A program made the translations under genes and the position numbers. A stretch of DNA of 64,000 nt from a virus, in IMG/VR virus record IMGVR_UViG_3300001398_000002, positions 1 through 64,000 of that record, one strand, 5' to 3'. Shown here one piece after another: positions 40,671 to 49,046 of this stretch (positions are counted from its first letter, which is position 1; each line of letters opens with the position of its first letter). The notes under the pieces are model-generated. The model saw nothing but the letters and a program-made list of their open reading frames with translations, was not told the origin of the DNA and made no database searches.

Positions 40671-41323
40671 GTACACTCATCTCCTCCGCGGTCTTGCCAT
40701 TGGGGGAGACGTACCTCTCTCAGGATGTTGAATCTTTTTTCCGCTATTGTGGAAAAGATCTTCTGATAGGGTACATACCTCTCATCCTTCAGGGCCGCCT
40801 CTTCCAGAGTCTTGACGGCCTTGAAGAAGCGGTGGCGGACTCGTCCCTGGGTCAACCCTAAATTGGAGGCGACCTCTGATTGGCAGGTGGTGGCCCACAT
40901 ACCAATCAGGATGTCGACATCTATTTTCTGGGGGAAAACAGATGGAAGGTCGGCCTCCAGCTCTTCTTTGGTCAGCTGGGGAATCGATAGGAGGAACTTG
41001 AGACGCTTGATACCTCGGTCCAGGCGGTAGGAGATGGCGGCCTGGGTCACACCGAAGATGGTGGCGATGTCCGCCTGACGCTTCTTCTCGATGAAGTACA
41101 GATAGATGAGGTCAGCTTCGCGCTCGGGTATTCGATCCAGGAGTGGGGCAATGCGACTCTCGTAGTCCCCGTCAGAAAAGTAGTCCGACAAGCTGTCGGC
41201 ACTGACGTTGGTCACGAGGTCCTCGTCTATTTCCTCATCCTCATCGTCAAAGAGGGGGTCCTCGTATGAGAAACGGTTGGCTAGTTCTGCGGGATCAATG
41301 GGGATAACATAGCCGTTGCTCAT
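40667..41323 (-). CDS. Sigma-like transcription factor with two region-4-type HTH units
   Basis: This encodes 218 residues with GGAGG upstream, inside the end of the preceding gene. Acidic residues 20-55 are followed by LLDRIPEREADLIYLYFIEK then KRQADIATIFGVTQAAISYR (about 60-100), a standard sigma-70 region 4 HTH that would contact -35 DNA. A second HTH follows at about 135-178 (TCQSEVASNLGLTQGRVRHR). Regions 1-3, which bind the -10 element, are missing, so it cannot be a full sigma factor. It may be a late-transcription co-activator acting with host sigma or another phage protein. It follows the NusG-FEN gene directly. Confidence 0.7.
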   Translation of the reverse strand: MSNGYVIPIDPAELANRFSYEDPLFDDEDEEIDEDLVTNVSADSLSDYFSDGDYESRIAPLLDRIPEREADLIYLYFIEKKRQADIATIFGVTQAAISYRLDRGIKRLKFLLSIPQLTKEELEADLPSVFPQKIDVDILIGMWATTCQSEVASNLGLTQGRVRHRFFKAVKTLEEAALKDERYVPYQKIFSTIAEKRFNILREVRLPQWQDRGGDECT

Positions 41324-43126
41324 TTACAGGGACCTCCTAAAAAACGTCTCTAGCAAACTACCCGGCTGTATCTCATATTCCGTTAGGATTGAGGCAGCGG
41401 CATTAGGATCCGTGTCTGGCATGGTGACTTCGACAACCACGTCCACCAGAGACATCAGCTCCACATTTATTTTGACTTGAGGTTCGGCACTGCGCAACCT
41501 CTCATATTGACCCTTGGTCAACCCTGTGAGTCCTGACCTGTAGACTGCTTCTACAGAGCCGTGTGCTTGGACTAACGAACGGAGGACCTTCTTAGGTACC
41601 CTAGGGACGCCAGGGATATTGTCCGAGGTGTCCCCGTAGAAAGCTCTTAATTGCACCATTTTAGAGGGTGCTACCCCCACTGCTTCGAGAACAGTAGTCG
41701 GGTCAAACAGGATCTCGTTGCGCGACCCGACCGGCGGGATCAGAAGTGAAGTCTCGTCATTGACCAATTGCAGTAAATCTTTATCGGTCGAGAACATCAC
41801 ATTTCGTTGCTTGGCCAAGTCACGGCGCGTCAAAGTAGCAATGACATCGTCCGCCTCTTCGTCAGGATTCCAAGCTTGACGAACTCCAACCAAAGGGAGT
41901 AGTTCCTTCAAGACCCTGATATCCGGAGGAATCGAGTTGCGTTGGGCCTTGTACTCAGAAAATCTAGCCCGGCGCCGCTTCGAGGAACCGTCCCAGGTGA
42001 CGTAGAGGACTGCGTCGGGGTAGCGCTTCTTCAAAGAGCCCAGGCTACGCAGGAAGCCGATAATCACCCCTGTTGGGCGCCCTTGACTGTCCATCAAATT
42101 GGAGATCCCAGGGGCATAGGCACAACGACAGGCTAGATTGTGCCCATCTACAATCACGTTTTCGACCATCTCTTTTTCCTGCCTGTGAGCTAAAGCCCTG
42201 GATATGCTCTCAACATCCTCCCAGAGCGAGCGTATCTTTCCAAGGACTTCGTCAATCCAGAGCAACTCCGCTACCTTGCCGTGGGCCGTAGCCAAGTCTT
42301 CCCCGCTGGGAATTCCCTGATAGAATCCGATGTAACTCTCCAGGAGACGTATTTGAGTCTCCCACCGTTGGAGGGCACCCACCACCTGACACCTGTTCGA
42401 TAAATCAGCCAGTTCCTTGGGATAGGTGATATCGAAAATGCGCGTCTCGATAAGGAGCGCCATCTGCCGACGTAGTGTCTCTACCCTGGCATACTGCTTA
42501 TACGCTTTCTCCAAAGAGGCCCAGTCGGCGGTCCACTTGATTATAGGGTGTGCGGCTAAGGCCCAATCCCGCAAAACGTTGATGCGCCCACTGACTGTCG
42601 ACAGAGGTGCGCGTTCGACCACCACTAGGAAAGACCTGGGCAATGCCACCAGGCTCTGCTTGGAGCGCAATTTGATGTAAACCTGCACTTTCCCTTCCTC
42701 GGGTATCTCCTCCACCACTTCCGCCTGCATGTTACGGTATGGCCCAGAGGTGATACGTACGGTATCCCCCACGCTGATCCCCTGGTCCACCAGCAATCGT
42801 ATTTGCTCCCTCATCTTCGCAATGGCGGAGTCGTCTACGGTTGAGAGCTTGCGGTGGCGTCCATTAGCCCCAGGTAAAGCCAGTACAGCTTGGACGTACT
42901 TGGTATTCTCCAGCCTAAAGTAGTCCTGGGGAGCGCGGTCAAGGCGCACGAAGGCATACCCTTCCATCAAAACGTGCACAGAGCGATCCTCACCTATCTG
43001 TGTCACTGCCGCAGGTATGAACACCTCGGCTCGTTTCAATGAACGGACGATTGCCGCTTTAACCACATCAGGATCCTCCTGATCGCTTCGCGAACTGAGT
43101 TCCAGTACTACCCAAGACTCGCCCAT
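41324..43126 (-). CDS. NusG-like domain fused to a 5'-3' flap exonuclease
   Basis: This encodes 600 residues from the ATG at 43126, which overlaps the dnaX stop by one base (TAATG). Residues 1-90 resemble a NusG N-terminal domain (SWVVLELSS, EVFIPAAVTQ, MEGYAFVRL) and 117-145 a KOW (GDTVRITSGPYRNMQAEVVE). A helical linker follows. Residues 323-590 form a FEN/PolA 5'-nuclease with acidic sites D327 (VDGHN), D379 (TWDG), E424/D426/D427 (EEADD), D448/D450 (STDKD) and D499/D502 (GDTSDN). The C-terminus GSLLETFFRRSL resembles a clamp-binding peptide. The FEN part should remove primers or flaps; the NusG part could bind RNA polymerase. I know of no common fusion of this kind. Confidence 0.8.
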   Translation of the reverse strand: MGESWVVLELSSRSDQEDPDVVKAAIVRSLKRAEVFIPAAVTQIGEDRSVHVLMEGYAFVRLDRAPQDYFRLENTKYVQAVLALPGANGRHRKLSTVDDSAIAKMREQIRLLVDQGISVGDTVRITSGPYRNMQAEVVEEIPEEGKVQVYIKLRSKQSLVALPRSFLVVVERAPLSTVSGRINVLRDWALAAHPIIKWTADWASLEKAYKQYARVETLRRQMALLIETRIFDITYPKELADLSNRCQVVGALQRWETQIRLLESYIGFYQGIPSGEDLATAHGKVAELLWIDEVLGKIRSLWEDVESISRALAHRQEKEMVENVIVDGHNLACRCAYAPGISNLMDSQGRPTGVIIGFLRSLGSLKKRYPDAVLYVTWDGSSKRRRARFSEYKAQRNSIPPDIRVLKELLPLVGVRQAWNPDEEADDVIATLTRRDLAKQRNVMFSTDKDLLQLVNDETSLLIPPVGSRNEILFDPTTVLEAVGVAPSKMVQLRAFYGDTSDNIPGVPRVPKKVLRSLVQAHGSVEAVYRSGLTGLTKGQYERLRSAEPQVKINVELMSLVDVVVEVTMPDTDPNAAASILTEYEIQPGSLLETFFRRSL

Positions 43127-44517
43127 TAGACCCCCATACCAAAAATATCCATCCTCTGATAGATAGCACGACTCCACTCGTCGTGCGTCAGCAGGTCCGC
43201 TTTACCTTTGGGGACATCCTTTGAGGGCCTCACACTTTCCGAGGTGCCCCTAGGCATGTCCTGGCGTATCGCTTTTTCATCCAACGATGTGAGTGCGCAA
43301 GCATCGTCAGAACCCAAGTTGCCTACCTTTGAGGTGCGCTCAGTAGAAGGTATGGAGGGGGGTTTTATGAGGTCAGCCAGCACTGCTACTGCCAGCTGAG
43401 GGGGGTTTAGGACGGGCACTGGTGGGCTGTCCAAGATAATGGGAGCCGCCACCTGGACCTGTACTTTGGTAACCACTGCCTTGGAGGGAACACCAGTCGA
43501 GCAAGCCAGAATGTCACACAGGAGGCGGATCCGCCCTGCCTTAGGGGGTGCGGCCACAAAGTGCTCAGTTAGCTGCAACAAGGCGTCCTTGTATTGAGCT
43601 TGCACCTTATCAGCCAAGATCCTGTCCACATAGGTGTAGTCCACATACATACGGTTGGCCATCCGGTAGGATGTCATGGCTGCTTCTGCCAAACCTTCGT
43701 AGACTGCGTCAGGACCTACTTGATCACAGGCAGTTTCAGCTAGTTTGACAGCGACTGCCGGATTTCCTAATGAGAGTAAGATCTCATAGTACATCGAAAC
43801 CACAGACAAACTCAAGTATTCTCTTACTGCTTCAAGTCGAATAGGCCCCAATTGGGCGATCATCTCCAGCTTATTGACCACATCCCGGACATGCCCATGG
43901 GAATGGTCAATAACAGTGAGGACCGCGTCCTCTTCAAATTCGATCTGTTCTTGGGTCAGGATCAACCGCATCCTACCAAGGATGTCCTCCCTAGTGATGT
44001 TGCGGATCTTGTACTCTTCACACCTGGAACGGATAGTCCCTCGAATCTTCACAGCCTCTGTTGTGCAAAAAATACCGACCAGCTTCTTGTCCTCTATGGG
44101 CTTAAGCAAGACATCCTGGGAAGCAGGACCCATGCGATGCATCTCATCGAAGAGGTATATGCGCTTGTCAGCCCCCTTGATCGCGAACGGAAGGTCGCTA
44201 ACGATCTTCCGTATATGGTCGATGGTGCCGTTAGAGGCCGCGTCAGTTTCAGTGAAGGCTGGGTTGGCGTCTGCGAGGACTTCCTTGCACATATCACAGA
44301 CATTGCAGGGCTCGCCGTCTGACTGAAGATCCGTGCAAAGCATGGATCTAGCCAGAATACGTGCCAAAGTCGTCTTACCTTGACCGTGACCACCGCTGAA
44401 GATGTACGACGTGTCAAAGGCAGTCCCCTTAGTCAGTCGTAACTTGAGAATCTGGGCGGTACTCTCCTGCCCCAGTACGTCACTGAAACGTACTGGGCGA
44501 TACTTGATGTCCCACAC
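43126..44517 (-). CDS. dnaX: DnaX-type clamp loader subunit (DNA polymerase III gamma/tau-like)
   Basis: This encodes 463 residues from a GTG start. YRPVRFSDVLGQE is the DnaX opening, Walker A is GGHGQGKTT (42-50), a four-Cys zinc site is C60/C70/C73/C76 (CNVCDMC), and Walker B is LFDEMHRM (121-128), with sensor I FCTTEAVKI and the arginine-finger RGTIRSRCEEY. The C-terminal 120 residues are Pro/Ser-rich, ending RAIYQRMDIFGMGV; MDIF resembles the QLDLF clamp-binding pentapeptide. It should load the DnaN-like clamp onto primed DNA with the delta-like subunit at the right end of the window. A tau-like polymerase-binding domain is not apparent. Confidence 0.88.
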   Translation of the reverse strand: MWDIKYRPVRFSDVLGQESTAQILKLRLTKGTAFDTSYIFSGGHGQGKTTLARILARSMLCTDLQSDGEPCNVCDMCKEVLADANPAFTETDAASNGTIDHIRKIVSDLPFAIKGADKRIYLFDEMHRMGPASQDVLLKPIEDKKLVGIFCTTEAVKIRGTIRSRCEEYKIRNITREDILGRMRLILTQEQIEFEEDAVLTVIDHSHGHVRDVVNKLEMIAQLGPIRLEAVREYLSLSVVSMYYEILLSLGNPAVAVKLAETACDQVGPDAVYEGLAEAAMTSYRMANRMYVDYTYVDRILADKVQAQYKDALLQLTEHFVAAPPKAGRIRLLCDILACSTGVPSKAVVTKVQVQVAAPIILDSPPVPVLNPPQLAVAVLADLIKPPSIPSTERTSKVGNLGSDDACALTSLDEKAIRQDMPRGTSESVRPSKDVPKGKADLLTHDEWSRAIYQRMDIFGMGV

Positions 44518-44518
44518 G

Positions 44519-45013
44519 TCAGCTCTCGGTTGTTTCTAGAAGACCCTCAGCGAGGTTTTCTTCCTCAGTCTCGACAAGGCTACTCAGATCGAGCTTCTGA
44601 GCAATCGAAGCAAAGCCTGCCAAAGCCTGGTGCCAAGCGCCGTGACGATTCAGGATAGACGAGAACTCCTGGACATCGGGTTCCCGAGTTAGCCAGTTCA
44701 TGACGCCGGTCTTCTCGTCTTCCTCGCCTGTGACATGCTCCAGAAGGTGGTCCACCAGGGCCGTCTTCTGAGGGTCAGACAGTTCCTGCCACAAGTCCGC
44801 GGCCACCTCGACTACGAAGTCTCGCTCCAGGGCCCACTCAAAGTAGCCACTGAACTTCTTCACTTTGCCATAGAGGGCGCGGCCCCCTTTGTTCGAGGCC
44901 TTGTCCACGTACACGTAACTTATGCGGGCCTCCGCTAGTTCAGGGTGGAAGTTCGGGATCAGACCTGAGGCAATCTGCGCAACGTCTTCAGCTTCGCTAT
45001 ATATTTTGGACAT
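44519..45013 (-). CDS. Phage metallopeptidase-family protein with rearranged zinc motif
   Basis: This encodes 164 residues. The pattern LIPNFHPELAEARISYVYVD, then SGYFEWALERDFVVEVAADL, W.ELSDPQKTALVDH and EFSSILNRHGAWH matches the putative phage metallopeptidase family (PhageMetallopep). Family members normally carry HELCH or similar. Here the site reads HLLEH (89-93): both His remain but the catalytic Glu is moved from position 2 to position 4, as in an inverted HxxEH zincin. It may be inactive or altered. The gene lies between primase and dnaX with AGAGA as ribosome-binding site; its role in replication genes of this family is unknown. Confidence 0.7.
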   Translation of the reverse strand: MSKIYSEAEDVAQIASGLIPNFHPELAEARISYVYVDKASNKGGRALYGKVKKFSGYFEWALERDFVVEVAADLWQELSDPQKTALVDHLLEHVTGEEDEKTGVMNWLTREPDVQEFSSILNRHGAWHQALAGFASIAQKLDLSSLVETEEENLAEGLLETTES

Positions 45014-45032
45014 TTGGTTCTCTCCGTTTAGG

Positions 45033-45734
45033 CTAAACGCCTACTTGGTTTCGTAAGTATACACCGAATCGGTCGTCCCCCAGGACTTCCCACAGGTCCG
45101 CTGGGTCCTTAGTTTGGCGGCCATCAAAGAACTTCAGCCTAGGTAGCTTCGGGATATGCACTTGGAAGTCGGTGGTGGCTTGCGCGGCCACATCCCGAGC
45201 GCCCTTGTAGCCCGCTGAATCTGTATCATACCCTAGCCAAACATCACGAACATTGCGCTTCAAAAAGCGCATCAACGCCGTGGACACTGAAGCCGTCATC
45301 GTAGGGATTACGTTCGGGAACACCCTCTGGACAGGAAACATGTCGAATCCCCCCTCTACTAGCCAGATGGCTTGGGTGCGCCATACGTGAGGCATTGCCT
45401 GGGCCAGCCCGAATAACACAGGCTCGTCGTGATCCGTCAAATAGTCTATGTACCCCTTAGATTTACGCTCAACGTGACGAAACTGTACCCCCTTGACCTG
45501 ACCCAAAGCATTGGTCATTGGGAATACGAACATGTCGTCAAGGCGCTTCCCCTGCCAGCACCACTCCAGGAATTCCTCGGCACCCTCCAACTGTGGGAGA
45601 CGCTTGTTCAGGTACCCTATTCGGTACTCGACTATTTGAGAGTCCGAGACCCCGCGTGACCAGAGTTCCCCGTACACACGCTCTGTCAAGTTTGACACTG
45701 AGAAGTCGACTAAGGTGTCAATCCACCGTGTCAT
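45033..45734 (-). CDS. DnaG-type primase catalytic (TOPRIM) protein without zinc domain
   Basis: This encodes 233 residues. MFVFPMTNALGQVKGVQFR and FGLAQAMPHV are DnaG RNA-polymerase-domain features, and the TOPRIM motifs are IWLVEGGFDMFP (Glu127) and LGYDTDSAGYKGA (Asp170, Asp172). KDPADLWEVLG ends the fold. The N-terminal CHC2 zinc-binding domain and any helicase-binding C-terminal domain are absent, so template recognition must come from another protein. It overlaps the next gene downstream by 17 nt. Synthesises RNA primers for lagging-strand replication with the clamp loader genes nearby; no helicase is seen in the window. Confidence 0.8.
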   Translation of the reverse strand: MTRWIDTLVDFSVSNLTERVYGELWSRGVSDSQIVEYRIGYLNKRLPQLEGAEEFLEWCWQGKRLDDMFVFPMTNALGQVKGVQFRHVERKSKGYIDYLTDHDEPVLFGLAQAMPHVWRTQAIWLVEGGFDMFPVQRVFPNVIPTMTASVSTALMRFLKRNVRDVWLGYDTDSAGYKGARDVAAQATTDFQVHIPKLPRLKFFDGRQTKDPADLWEVLGDDRFGVYLRNQVGV

Positions 45735-46341
45735 GGCCCACCAATACGATGGTACGGTTAACCCCAGCCAACAAGATGGATAGGAAGTCGTAGGAACGCA
45801 TATAATGGCCCACTAAACTTGGCATGGCCCCTAAGATAGCGGCACCCTCAGGTAAAGCGTCAGTGACCAACACCTTGACCGAGTCCACCTCCGCCACGTA
45901 TCCCTTGATCAAAGTCAGCTTCTCGACATCTTCCGGAGTGAGTTCCCCACCACAAACCTCCGATACCTCAGAGTGTGATATCAGTAGCCACTTGGGGGCA
46001 TACCCCAAGGAAGCCATCTTGGCGGCCGAATCCTTCAAGTCCTCGCAGCGGTTACCCCACCCGTGCTTCTTGGACGAGGACCACAGAGTCTCGTAGAGCC
46101 TGCTGACTAACGGGCTCTCCTCATCAATAGGGCAATCAAAAAAACCCTGCAAGACAAAGTCCTCTTCGAACTTAGGGTCGTGCTGCAGTCTGGTCAAGAC
46201 CACATCACCTTTGGTGTTCGTTACGACCCAAGGCCCCTCGTCATGAGTCGCTGCTCGCCGATTTGCTACCGGTGGGGCGAAAGAGGCCTTCTGGCGCATA
46301 CGCTCCGCAGTGAGCATGCGTTCAAGAACGGAGATCTTCAT
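45718..46341 (-). CDS. Unknown protein between primase and SbcC fragment
   Basis: This encodes 207 residues of mixed alpha/beta type (GPWVVTNTKGDVVLTRLQHD, FFDCPIDEESPLVSRLYETL, KWLLISHSEVSEVCGGELTP, NRTIVLVGHDTVD). Three Cys are scattered with no zinc spacing. No nucleotide-binding loop is apparent. It overlaps its neighbours by 17-20 nt, so it belongs to the replication operon. I do not recognise it; a primase partner or replication accessory role is only positional inference. Confidence 0.6.
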   Translation of the reverse strand: MKISVLERMLTAERMRQKASFAPPVANRRAATHDEGPWVVTNTKGDVVLTRLQHDPKFEEDFVLQGFFDCPIDEESPLVSRLYETLWSSSKKHGWGNRCEDLKDSAAKMASLGYAPKWLLISHSEVSEVCGGELTPEDVEKLTLIKGYVAEVDSVKVLVTDALPEGAAILGAMPSLVGHYMRSYDFLSILLAGVNRTIVLVGHDTVD

Positions 46342-46864
46342 GCTTCGGAGCCGTCAGGAGGGGTGTCAGATCGGGCACTCTAACAATAGGCTCAACCTTG
46401 ATCCTAGTAAACAGCATCATAACACGTTTCCAGAAAGGCAGTGCCACAGACTTGGAGTGTCCTGCTGCCCACAACAGTTCGGAAACTCCAGGCATGTTCT
46501 CCTCTAACCACTCCGGGTTAGAGGTCTGCTCCAGGAATTCGTTAAAGACCTGATCTTTAGTCATGGTTGATGAGAAGTAAGGGCACTTCTGAGCATCAAT
46601 CGGGTCTTCACAAATCGTCCCCTGCCACTGCTCTGGATCCTCTGACCCCAGCATACATAAACCGATGGTGCTCGCTAGAGGCAAGGACACCCGGTTGTAG
46701 TTGGAGTTGGCAACCCCCTCAACCGTCTTGCGCCCATCCAGAGGCTGCCGGTAATTGTTCGCACACATATGCGGCAGGCGCTTGGAGGCGTTCTGCACTC
46801 GACGGTCCAGCTCCGCACACAACAGGCCCTTTGCTCGGGCAAGTATTTCCGTGGGATCTTTCAA
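46322..46864 (-). CDS. Unknown Cys-containing protein in the recombination cluster
   Basis: The TTG at 46864 overlaps the upstream TGA (TTGA) and follows AAGAAGG at the right spacing, giving 180 residues; the frame is open further upstream but would overlap the previous gene. Cysteines occur in LLCAELDRR, RLPHMCANN, TIGLCMLGS, GTICEDPID and QKCPYFSST, five sites that may bind an Fe-S or zinc centre. The middle reads YRQPLDGRKTVEGVANSNYN. The family is not recognised. Context with SbcC/SbcD, nuclease and primase suggests a DNA processing role. Confidence 0.6.
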   Translation of the reverse strand: MKDPTEILARAKGLLCAELDRRVQNASKRLPHMCANNYRQPLDGRKTVEGVANSNYNRVSLPLASTIGLCMLGSEDPEQWQGTICEDPIDAQKCPYFSSTMTKDQVFNEFLEQTSNPEWLEENMPGVSELLWAAGHSKSVALPFWKRVMMLFTRIKVEPIVRVPDLTPLLTAPKHEDLRS

Positions 46865-47538
46865 GAGGGTACCTTCTTCACTACCAGGAAGGATGTTACA
46901 CCGTCTTCCTCGAAGGCTTCGGAGCAACGGTACACATTATGTGCGTATTCCTTGAAGGCGGGCTTGTGGGTGACCAAAAGCAGGTCGAAACCCAGCTTTT
47001 CAGCAATACCCCGTAGGAACTGACTAGTATGGTCGACATACTCATCAGACACGGCGCCCAGAGACTCGTCCAAGACTAGTACCGGCCAAAGGTTCAAACG
47101 CTTTACCGCCAATACCCTCAGAATCAAGGATATGACCGTGGCAGGCCCGCCGCCGAAAGCTTCCAGGGGCTTCCCCCGATGTGACCGTGGGCTGCCCTTG
47201 AGACCCCTACGGACGAAGAAATCCACGGAGATCTTGTTATGCTTGGGGGCCACCTCGGACTCCAAGCTGAGAATCTGGTCTGTAAAAATCGTCTGAAGGC
47301 CCTCGGTTGCGACCTTTTCGACGGATCGCACCTGCTTCTCGACGAGCTGATCCAGCAGAACGCGAAAAAGCTCTACCACCTTGCCCAGGATTTCGATCTC
47401 TTGGTCAAGGTGAGTCACCTCCGCTTCTTTAGCTGCAAGCTCGGCGGTTACCCTGCCTTTCAAGGTAACCAGCCGAGTAGCCGCAGCTTCCGCGTTCTTG
47501 ACCCTCACACCGAAGGCGTGAATCGAGTCACTAGGCAT
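46861..47538 (-). CDS. C-terminal half of a split SbcC/Rad50 ATPase
   Basis: This encodes 225 residues. Residues 1-90 form a coiled coil (RVTAELAAKEAEVTHLDQEI). The rest is the C-terminal lobe of an SMC/Rad50 head: signature-like EAFGGGPATV (126-135), Walker B WPVLVLDESLGAVSDE (Asp157, Glu158) and the H-loop LLVTHKPAF (His191). There is no Walker A. It must pair with the product at 50949-52190, which has the Walker A and zinc hook. Overlaps the clamp gene by 34 nt. Confidence 0.85.
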   Translation of the reverse strand: MPSDSIHAFGVRVKNAEAAATRLVTLKGRVTAELAAKEAEVTHLDQEIEILGKVVELFRVLLDQLVEKQVRSVEKVATEGLQTIFTDQILSLESEVAPKHNKISVDFFVRRGLKGSPRSHRGKPLEAFGGGPATVISLILRVLAVKRLNLWPVLVLDESLGAVSDEYVDHTSQFLRGIAEKLGFDLLLVTHKPAFKEYAHNVYRCSEAFEEDGVTSFLVVKKVPS

Positions 47539-48755
47539 TCGTAGGAGTCCTCAGGAGAGATGACTACGGCACCCTCAGTATTCAAGCGGAAACGATCGAA
47601 GGTCCGAAAGAAGGCCCCTGATTTGTGATGCTTGCTCTCAGCTACTAGAGCAATGCGGAACTCGACTTCATGCCCTTTCGCAGAAGAGAACAGGTCCACC
47701 AGCCGGTCTGCGTCGGCATTGCACTCAAATCCTGCCACCGACGGAGACTTATCATCCAAGGCGAGAAGGTCCACCCCTACAGGAGCGCTTGTCAGGCTGT
47801 TGCCTCCGTCATTTGACTTGAAGTTCAAGAAGCCGTCCTTCAAAATCAAACGAATCTTAGGCTGATTCCCAGAGAGCAGGGATCTGATATGGCTCAGAGA
47901 CTTCACCATCATGTCCCTGGGCACCATCAGAACAGCGTGGTCCTCACTAGTGGCGTAGTACTTGTACTTAGCGTGTGTCGTGACATGGCTCACCCAACCA
48001 ATGACGGCCCCCTCGGTGAAGGTACCATCCTCTTCAGGGATAAGCTCAATCAGGAAGTTCATGGCTTCCCCGAACTTCACCTTGACCGTTGGGCCGCATT
48101 TGGCCAAGAAATCTGTAAGGTACGAGAGGTGATCAGTATGCACCCCAAGGCCTTTGCCCTTCAAAGCCTCACATGAGAAAAAGGCTGCCCGGGTACCGTC
48201 AGCCCCCAGCATCACACCGTCGCCGCTTAACCACTCGGGCTTACTGGCGTCGAAGATCTGTAAGGTGCTGTAAAAGTCCGGAGCCTTATCCTTGTCGGTG
48301 CCCCTTGGGGTGAACCCGAAGACCGTCTTGAAGGCGTCCCGAAGAATGGCCGTGAGGTACAGGCGCTCCTCAGTGGTCTCGCTAAGATTTCGCACGAGGG
48401 TGGCGTAGGCGTCTGGGTCGTAGGAGGCGATGTCTACCTTGGCGCCACCTTCTGTAGTGTACTTGACCCAATGGCGCTTATCGTCATGACCGGATTCCAG
48501 TTCAATCCAACCGTCCACGTACTTGAGAGAGCCGACTTTGTCGTTGGGGAACGCGAAGGCACCTTCGCCCTCTAAGGAGTCGAACTTAAGCTCAGTTCGA
48601 GTTGCACGAATCCCGTCGTGGGAGTGTACATACAGCTTGCCCCCATGGTTGGCGATCAGAAAAGCTGCGTCCGAGTTGTTCTTCAACTTCGGCGTGACGA
48701 TGCCCGCTATTTCGAACGCTTGGTTCAGATTCTCGACTGTGGTACGAATTTTCAT
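47505..48755 (-). CDS. dnaN: DnaN-like sliding clamp
   Basis: This encodes 416 residues, close to the bacterial beta-clamp length plus a short extension. The N-terminus MKIRTTVENLNQAFEIAGIV then TPKLKNNSDAAFLIA resembles beta, with the following GGKLYVHSHDGIRA strand. Internal segments GVMLGADGTRAAFFSCEALK, LMVPRDMMVKSLSHIR and the C-terminal AVVISPEDSYECLVTRFTPS follow the three-domain pattern. The family-level call is by weak sequence and strong context: clamp loader and delta genes nearby. Clamp ring for a bacterial-type polymerase that is not in this window. Ribosome-binding site GAGAAGA. Confidence 0.65.
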   Translation of the reverse strand: MKIRTTVENLNQAFEIAGIVTPKLKNNSDAAFLIANHGGKLYVHSHDGIRATRTELKFDSLEGEGAFAFPNDKVGSLKYVDGWIELESGHDDKRHWVKYTTEGGAKVDIASYDPDAYATLVRNLSETTEERLYLTAILRDAFKTVFGFTPRGTDKDKAPDFYSTLQIFDASKPEWLSGDGVMLGADGTRAAFFSCEALKGKGLGVHTDHLSYLTDFLAKCGPTVKVKFGEAMNFLIELIPEEDGTFTEGAVIGWVSHVTTHAKYKYYATSEDHAVLMVPRDMMVKSLSHIRSLLSGNQPKIRLILKDGFLNFKSNDGGNSLTSAPVGVDLLALDDKSPSVAGFECNADADRLVDLFSSAKGHEVEFRIALVAESKHHKSGAFFRTFDRFRLNTEGAVVISPEDSYECLVTRFTPSV

Positions 48756-48773
48756 CTGGTATCTTCTCTCTTC

Positions 48774-49046
48774 TCAATTACCGAAGGCTGCCAAAGCAGT
48801 CTCGACTTCGCCTAGTCTCTTGTCGAAATCCTCTATCATCGCGACCATCTCTTGTTGGAGGCGGTCGCGCTCTTCCTTAAGGCGCTTCGGGTCGTACCCT
48901 GCGTCCTCTATTTCCTTCTTCAGAGTCGCGAGTTCTTCCTTCTTGGCTTGAAGAAGCCCACTCAGAGTGGACTTCTTGTTGGCAGCGACCTTGTACCGCT
49001 TGCTTAGTTCTTCGACCTTTTCTCGTATTTGATCTAGTGAGTTCAT
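48774..49046 (-). CDS. Small coiled-coil protein in the Rad50/Mre11 cluster
   Basis: This encodes 90 residues, nearly all heptad repeat (REKVEELSKRYKVAANKKST, KEERDRLQQEMVAMIEDFDK) with a short break GYDPK. There is no Cys or ATP motif. It sits between the nuclease and clamp genes, inside the interval that separates the two SbcC halves. It may supply an additional arm or clamp the split Rad50. Function inferred from position. Confidence 0.6.
   Translation of the reverse strand: MNSLDQIREKVEELSKRYKVAANKKSTLSGLLQAKKEELATLKKEIEDAGYDPKRLKEERDRLQQEMVAMIEDFDKRLGEVETALAAFGN

Noticed and set aside
43126-44517. Programmed frameshift producing two DnaX forms
   Set aside because: No A-rich slippery sequence followed by a hairpin was seen within the dnaX-type gene.
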